Assembly (NCBI GenBank): GCA_964648365.1
Contig: CAZYLK010000001.1
Span: 13,758-77,757, forward strand
From: SURF-32 sp964648365
GTDB taxonomy: Bacteria; Planctomycetota; Phycisphaerae; UBA1845
Direction of reading: 5' to 3'
DNA length: 64,000 nt
Shown here in pieces: positions 60,313 to 64,000 of the stretch; the stretch's first letter is position 1; every line of letters begins with the position of its first letter. Under the pieces are notes generated by a model. It made no database searches. It was not told the DNA's origin and was given only the letters and a program-made list of their open reading frames with translations. The position numbers and the translations under genes were made by a program.

Positions 60313-60315
60313 GCC

Positions 60316-60332
60316 AAGGAGGCCACCTCCTG
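60316..60332 (+). promoter_or_regulatory. Shine-Dalgarno that decides a CTG start
   Basis: AAGGAGG at 60316-60322, a 7-nt spacer, then CTG at 60330. This is among the best ribosome binding sites in the window. Confidence 0.75.
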
Positions 60333-60887
60333 ACTCCACGCCCGTACAAGATTCTGGTCATCGAACCGGATGCGACCGTTGTCGACATCCTGGTCGACAG
60401 CCTGTCCGACCGGTGCGGACCGCGCATCACATGCGTCTCCCGCGGCGTGGATGCCCTCGACGTCGACATGCTGGAGCCGCACGACGTGGTGATCTGCGAA
60501 TCGCAGCTTCCCGACGTGTGCGGGATCGACACGGCTCGTCGCCTGCTCGCGCTGAACACGCGACCGGTCATCATGATGGGCCACGACGAGGCGCCCGAGC
60601 GGATCGTCGAGGCCATGCGGGCCGGCGTGCGCGACTTTTTTCTCAAACCCTTCGCGGTCAGTGAACTGATGGACGCGATCGAAGCGGCCGCGGTGGCGCA
60701 GCGCCTCCGCGTCGAGCATCAGGTCCGGCATCGGCAACTCCGCGACATCCTCCGCCGGGCGCTGAGGCAGCGCCGCGACCTGCGGGAGCGCGTGGACCTG
60801 ATCTGCAAGGATCTGGTCGGCGCTCATCGCCGGCTGGTCGAGCGGGTGCTGCACTATGAAGGCGTGACTCAGCCGCAGCAGACGTAG
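60330..60887 (+). CDS. Receiver-domain protein with Asp-to-Glu change and apparent CTG start
   Basis: A 185-residue protein. The first strand of the receiver fold (RPYKILVIEPDATVVDILVD) begins four codons after a CTG at 60330. That CTG lies seven bases after a perfect AAGGAGG (60316-60322); no ATG, GTG or TTG occurs between the upstream in-frame stop (60282) and 60447, which is inside the fold. The phospho-acceptor Asp is Glu (DVVICESQLPD), the acidic pocket is IEPD, and the switch Thr/Ser is replaced (MMGHDE), while FLKPF keeps the Lys. It is probably a phosphorylation-independent pseudo-receiver. The C-terminal ~60 residues are helical (RRALRQRRDLRERVDLICKD). Confidence 0.8.
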   Translation: MTPRPYKILVIEPDATVVDILVDSLSDRCGPRITCVSRGVDALDVDMLEPHDVVICESQLPDVCGIDTARRLLALNTRPVIMMGHDEAPERIVEAMRAGVRDFFLKPFAVSELMDAIEAAAVAQRLRVEHQVRHRQLRDILRRALRQRRDLRERVDLICKDLVGAHRRLVERVLHYEGVTQPQQT

Positions 60888-60888
60888 C

Positions 60889-60980
60889 GGAAGAGAGGCA
60901 CGGAGGCACGGAGGGAAGAGAGGCGGAAGGCACGGAGGCACGGAGGCACGAAGGCACGAAGGGAAGAGAGCTACGGAGGG
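60889..60980. repeat. 8-bp tandem repeat (GGCACGGA)n
   Basis: GGCACGGA/GGCACGAA octamers interrupted by GGGAAGAGA blocks, immediately after the receiver gene stop. It resembles the GGGAGTNA arrays in period. The remaining spacer to 61171 shows no gene. Confidence 0.85.
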
Positions 60981-61171
60981 GGGGATGGGTGCGGCGCGTT
61001 GCGCTCGCCGCGTAAGGTGGCGCTACGGGCGATGAGGCGCGCATCGCCGGCGCACAGTGGACGTACGCACGAACGTCCGGGCGGCAACCGGGGCAACGCA
61101 GTACGGGCGGCACGGAGCGGTACGGGCAGGCCAGGTTGATGCCGGGGCGGGCGACGGGTATTCCTGTCGCC

Positions 61172-61945
61172 ATGTACCGATCCATTCATCCGGGTTGCAT
61201 TTCATTGCCGGCAACGCTCGCTGCGCTTCTCCTGGCCGGATCCGCGTGCCGGACGCCGGATTCGGGGCAGAACCCCGCTCCCGAAGCCGCCGCGACCAGT
61301 GCGCCTTCGGCCGATGCGCCCCACGAGCAGAGCGTCAATCCCGGCATCAACAAGTCGTACCAGCCTCCTAACGTCCAGGAGTTCGTCGGGAGGTTCGAGA
61401 CCGAGAGCCGTGAGATCTTTCGGGAGCGTGAGCGCATCGCCGATCTGGTCGGGCTCCGGCCGGGCATGAGCGTTGCCGACGTGGGCGCCGGCACGGGCGT
61501 ATTCACCGAGCCGTTCGCTCGCCGCGTCGGCGCGAGCGGACGCGTCTACGCGGTGGACATCGCGCAGGAGTTCCTCGACCTGATCGAGCAGCGCGCCGCC
61601 GAGGCCGGGCTTGCGAACGTGACCACCGTGCTCTGTCCGGAAGATTCCGTGAACCTGCCGCCGACGTCGGTCGATCGCGTGTTCATCTGCGATACGTATC
61701 ACCATTTCGAGTATCCCAAGAGCACGATGACGTCGGTCTACGCCGCGCTGCGCCCCGGCGGCCGGTGCGTCATCGTGGACTTCAGGCGCGAGCCGGGCGT
61801 GTCGCGGCAGTGGGTGCTGGACCACGTTCGCGCCGGGCGCGAGGAGGTCATCGAGGAAGTAAAGGCGGTCGGCTTCCGCCTGGCGGACGAGCAACCGGAG
61901 ACGGCGTTCCTTGACGAGAACTACGTGCTCGTGCTGGTAAAGTAA
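61172..61945 (+). CDS. Exported class I SAM-dependent methyltransferase (lipoprotein)
   Basis: A 257-residue protein. The ATG at 61172 gives a signal peptide (MYRSIHPGCISLPATLAALL...AGSAC) with a near-lipobox Cys. The mature part is a Rossmann methyltransferase: motif I VADVGAGTGVFTEPFA, motif II VYAVDIAQEF, later FICDTYHHFEYP and LRPGGRCVIVDF. SAM is cytosolic, so an exported enzyme is puzzling; similar signal-bearing methyltransferases occur in other Gram-negatives. Downstream are repeats and the assembly gap. Confidence 0.85.
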   Translation: MYRSIHPGCISLPATLAALLLAGSACRTPDSGQNPAPEAAATSAPSADAPHEQSVNPGINKSYQPPNVQEFVGRFETESREIFRERERIADLVGLRPGMSVADVGAGTGVFTEPFARRVGASGRVYAVDIAQEFLDLIEQRAAEAGLANVTTVLCPEDSVNLPPTSVDRVFICDTYHHFEYPKSTMTSVYAALRPGGRCVIVDFRREPGVSRQWVLDHVRAGREEVIEEVKAVGFRLADEQPETAFLDENYVLVLVK

Positions 61946-61978
61946 CCCGCGGGGTTGGGCCGGCGCCACCCCCAGAGC

Positions 61979-62328
61979 CCCGGCTTTCAAGCCGGGAGTT
62001 CTGCCGAATAGTAAAACGGTCACCGGTTGCAGAACAGGNNNNNNNNNNNNNNNNNNNNNNNNNNNNNNNNNNNNNNNNNNNNNNNNNNNNNNNNNNNNNN
62101 NNNNNNNNNNNNNNNNNNNNNNNNNNNNNNNNNNNNNNGCCGGGAGTTCTGCCGAATAGTAAAACGGTCACCGGTTGCAGAACAGGGCCAAACTTAGAGC
62201 CCCGTCTTTCAACGCCTTTCAAGCCGGGAGAAACACCGGTTACAAACCGGTGCCACATAAGACACCGGTTGGAAACCGGTGCCACATAAGACACCGGTTG
62301 AAAGCCGGTGCCACACGGAACGCCGCGC
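61979..62328. repeat. Repeat-rich region around an assembly gap
   Basis: Contains CCGGCTTTCAAGCCGG palindromes (61981-61996 and a broken copy near 62203-62228), CACCGGTTGCAGAACAGG (twice), and three CCGGTTnnAAnCCGG units at about 62233-62256, 62262-62285 and 62291-62315. The whole leader before polA is built of repeats. No gene is seen. Confidence 0.85.
62039..62138. other. Assembly gap of 100 N
   Basis: Exactly 100 N. The 48 bases before it (61991-62038) are identical to the 48 bases after it (62139-62186), so the joined contigs either overlap or end in the same repeat. Confidence 0.98.
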
Positions 62329-64000
62329 ATGCCGAAGACGTTTTATCTCATCGACGGGCACGCCCAGATCTACCGCGCCTATTACGCGCCCTTCCGCGAA
62401 CTGACCAGCCCCTCCGGCGAGCCGACCAAGGCAACGAGCGTCTTCTGCCAGATGCTCATCAAGTTGATCACGGAGAAAAAACCGGACTACCTGGCCGTGG
62501 TGCTCGACACGCGCGACGAAACCGTCTTCCGCTGCGACATCTACCCCGAATACAAGAAAAACCGCGACCCCGCCCCGGAAGACCTGCACCTCCAGGCTGA
62601 CCGGATCATCTCCATCATCGAAGCGATGGCGATCCCCACGTTTCGGCTGGAGGGGTTCGAGGCCGACGACCTGATCGCCACGATCGCCGAACGGCTCAAA
62701 GACGACGACGTCGTCATCCACGCGGTCAGCAAAGACAAAGACCTGGAACAACTTATGTCCGACCGGTTCGTGCTCTACGACGCCGGTAAGGACGCGGTTT
62801 TCGATGTGCCCGCTCTGCTCGAATCCAAGGGCTATCCGCCGGAGAAGGCCGTCGAAATCCAGACGCTGACCGGCGACAACACGGACAACGTGCCCGGCAT
62901 TCACGGCGTCGGACCGAAGAAGGCCGCGGCACTCATCGAGAAATACGGCACGGCCGAGGCGGTGCTCGCCCATGCCGACGATCTGACGCCCAAGATGGCG
63001 GAAAACGTGAAGGCGTTCGCGCCGCTCATGCCGGTCACGCGGCAACTGGTGACGCTCCGTCGCGACGTGCCGTTCGCGTTCGATCTGGCGCCGTGCCGCA
63101 CCGAACTCATCCAGCCGGCGCGAGCGCTGCCGATCTTCGAGAACCTGGGATTCACGAGGCTGAAGCAGCAGGTGATGAGCCTGTCCGCCGACGGCCCGGC
63201 GAGCGCGCCGACAGGCTTGTTCGACGACGACCCGCCTGCGTCTATCACCCAGCCAAGCATCCCCGCGATACCACCGCCCCCCGCGCCCCCTGCCGCCAAC
63301 CTGACCGTTCCCACGACCACGCGCGACTATGCCCTCGTCGATACGCCCGAGAAGCTGGAGGCGCTGAGAAGGCGGCTCGCGGAGCAGCCGCGCTTTGCCT
63401 TCGATACCGAGACGACCGGCCTGAACGCGGTCGCGGCACAGCTTTGCGGCATTTCCGTCTCCTGGGCGGCGGGCAGCGGGTACTACGTTCCCGTCCGCGG
63501 CATCATGGGTCCGGTGCTGCCGGAAGCCGACGTGGTCGCGGCGCTGAAGCCAATCTTCGAGGACACGGCGATCGCCAAGGTCGGCCACAATCTTAAATAC
63601 GATCTGCTCGTGCTGCGACAGGTCGGCATCGAGGTCGCCGGGCCGATGTTCGATACGATGATCGCCAGCTTCCTGCTCGACCCCATGCGCCGCTCTCACT
63701 CGCTCGACGGCCTCTCGTTGGAACTGTTCGGATTCCGAAAGATTCCGACCCACGATCTGATCGGCAAGGGAAAGACGCAGGTGACCTTTGCCGAGGTAGA
63801 CACGTCGCACGCCACCGAATACGCCTGCGAAGACGTCGATTACACCTGGCGGATCATGGAAGTGCTGGCGCCGCAGCTTGCCGGCGCGTCGGTCGAGCAG
63901 CTTTTCCGCGATACCGAGATGCCGCTGGTGAGCGTCCTGACCGGTATGGAGCATCGCGGCGTCTCCCTGGACGCGAAGACGCTGCATGCGCTCAGCGGGG
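62329..64000 (+). CDS. polA: DNA polymerase I (5' part; runs off the right edge)
   Basis: The first 557 codons of PolA. The N-terminal 5'-3' exonuclease/flap endonuclease domain is intact (FYLIDGHAQIYRAYYAPF, LEGFEADDLIATIAERL, SKDKDLEQLM, GDNTDNVPGIHGVGPKKAAAL). A Pro-rich linker (residues about 295-325) leads to a proofreading 3'-5' exonuclease with its key acidic residues (FAFDTETTGLNA, VGHNLKYDLLVL, YACEDVDYTWRI). The polymerase domain starts near the edge. The ATG at 62329 follows a leader made of palindromic repeats, with only a weak CGGAA as ribosome binding site. Confidence 0.97.
   Translation, partial: MPKTFYLIDGHAQIYRAYYAPFRELTSPSGEPTKATSVFCQMLIKLITEKKPDYLAVVLDTRDETVFRCDIYPEYKKNRDPAPEDLHLQADRIISIIEAMAIPTFRLEGFEADDLIATIAERLKDDDVVIHAVSKDKDLEQLMSDRFVLYDAGKDAVFDVPALLESKGYPPEKAVEIQTLTGDNTDNVPGIHGVGPKKAAALIEKYGTAEAVLAHADDLTPKMAENVKAFAPLMPVTRQLVTLRRDVPFAFDLAPCRTELIQPARALPIFENLGFTRLKQQVMSLSADGPASAPTGLFDDDPPASITQPSIPAIPPPPAPPAANLTVPTTTRDYALVDTPEKLEALRRRLAEQPRFAFDTETTGLNAVAAQLCGISVSWAAGSGYYVPVRGIMGPVLPEADVVAALKPIFEDTAIAKVGHNLKYDLLVLRQVGIEVAGPMFDTMIASFLLDPMRRSHSLDGLSLELFGFRKIPTHDLIGKGKTQVTFAEVDTSHATEYACEDVDYTWRIMEVLAPQLAGASVEQLFRDTEMPLVSVLTGMEHRGVSLDAKTLHALSG

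Noticed and set aside
62209..63987. A minus-strand open frame opposite polA
   Set aside because: Antisense shadow of an unmistakable DNA polymerase I gene.

Overview
The window is a 64 kb, GC-rich, densely coded chromosomal segment from a bacterium that looks like a member of the Planctomycetota. The evidence is a Ser/Thr kinase fused to kinesin-light-chain-type TPRs, a substrate-binding/OmpA fusion with a PspA/TerB/vWA cluster, many regulators, secreted proteins sharing an unfamiliar Cys-rich tail, and heavy repeat invasion. That placement is an inference; no rRNA is present. Predicted sigma70 promoters (TTGAnn-17-TATACT) are recognisable upstream of infA and dnaG. A 100-N assembly gap lies at 62039-62138.

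Layout. 1-4.1 kb (minus): infA and the [NiFe]-hydrogenase maturation genes hypA, hypB, hypF (hypF runs off the left edge). 4.2-10.6 kb: a secreted M43-type metalloprotease, a DUF433/DUF5615 toxin-antitoxin-like pair, glutamate dehydrogenase with a double-Cys-motif protein, and a tightly overlapping three-gene operon containing a TIGR04255-like protein. 10.7-20.4 kb: an NtrC-type two-component pair, a remnant of an FG-GAP gene, a Ser/Thr kinase-TPR protein, a DUF4143 ATPase and HipAB. 20.6-24.8 kb (minus): dnaG-rpoD and a small gene. 25-36.5 kb (plus): a secreted Cys-tail protein, then PspA, AAA+ ATPase, lysine-rich TerB-like protein, vWA lipoprotein, substrate-binding/OmpA fusion, ABC permease, ABC ATPase and a coiled-coil membrane protein. 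This looks like one envelope-associated functional unit. 36.5-48.8 kb: argH, an AddA-like helicase-nuclease, a PutA-like protein whose aldehyde dehydrogenase half lacks its catalytic Cys, a lipoprotein, etfBA and an FHA protein. 48.8-54.7 kb (minus): an ATPase/PIN pair, another secreted Cys-tail protein, an ABC exporter with a PDZ-like insertion, and a lipoprotein. 55-64 kb (plus): mnmG, an HTH-receiver regulator, an HDOD-histidine kinase, a receiver protein that appears to start at CTG, a lipoprotein methyltransferase, and polA running off the right edge.

The most striking property is repeat biology. At least four families of short GC palindromes and two families of 7-/8-bp tandem repeats are scattered through the window. 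The palindromes lie between genes and also inside open reading frames, without breaking frame: four in hypF, one in addA, one in mnmG, six tandem 30-bp units in putA, and one supplying the hypB stop codon. The 8-bp arrays form inverted pairs bracketing 150-360 bp intergenic stretches; one arm encodes the hydrophobic core of a lipoprotein signal peptide. The 7-bp arrays start at or beside stop codons, and one supplies the argH start codon. Other strong leads are the eight-Cys C-terminal domain shared by three unrelated secreted proteins, the dead ALDH domain of the PutA-like protein, the PspA/TerB/ABC cluster, and the TIGR04255 and AAA-PIN cassettes.
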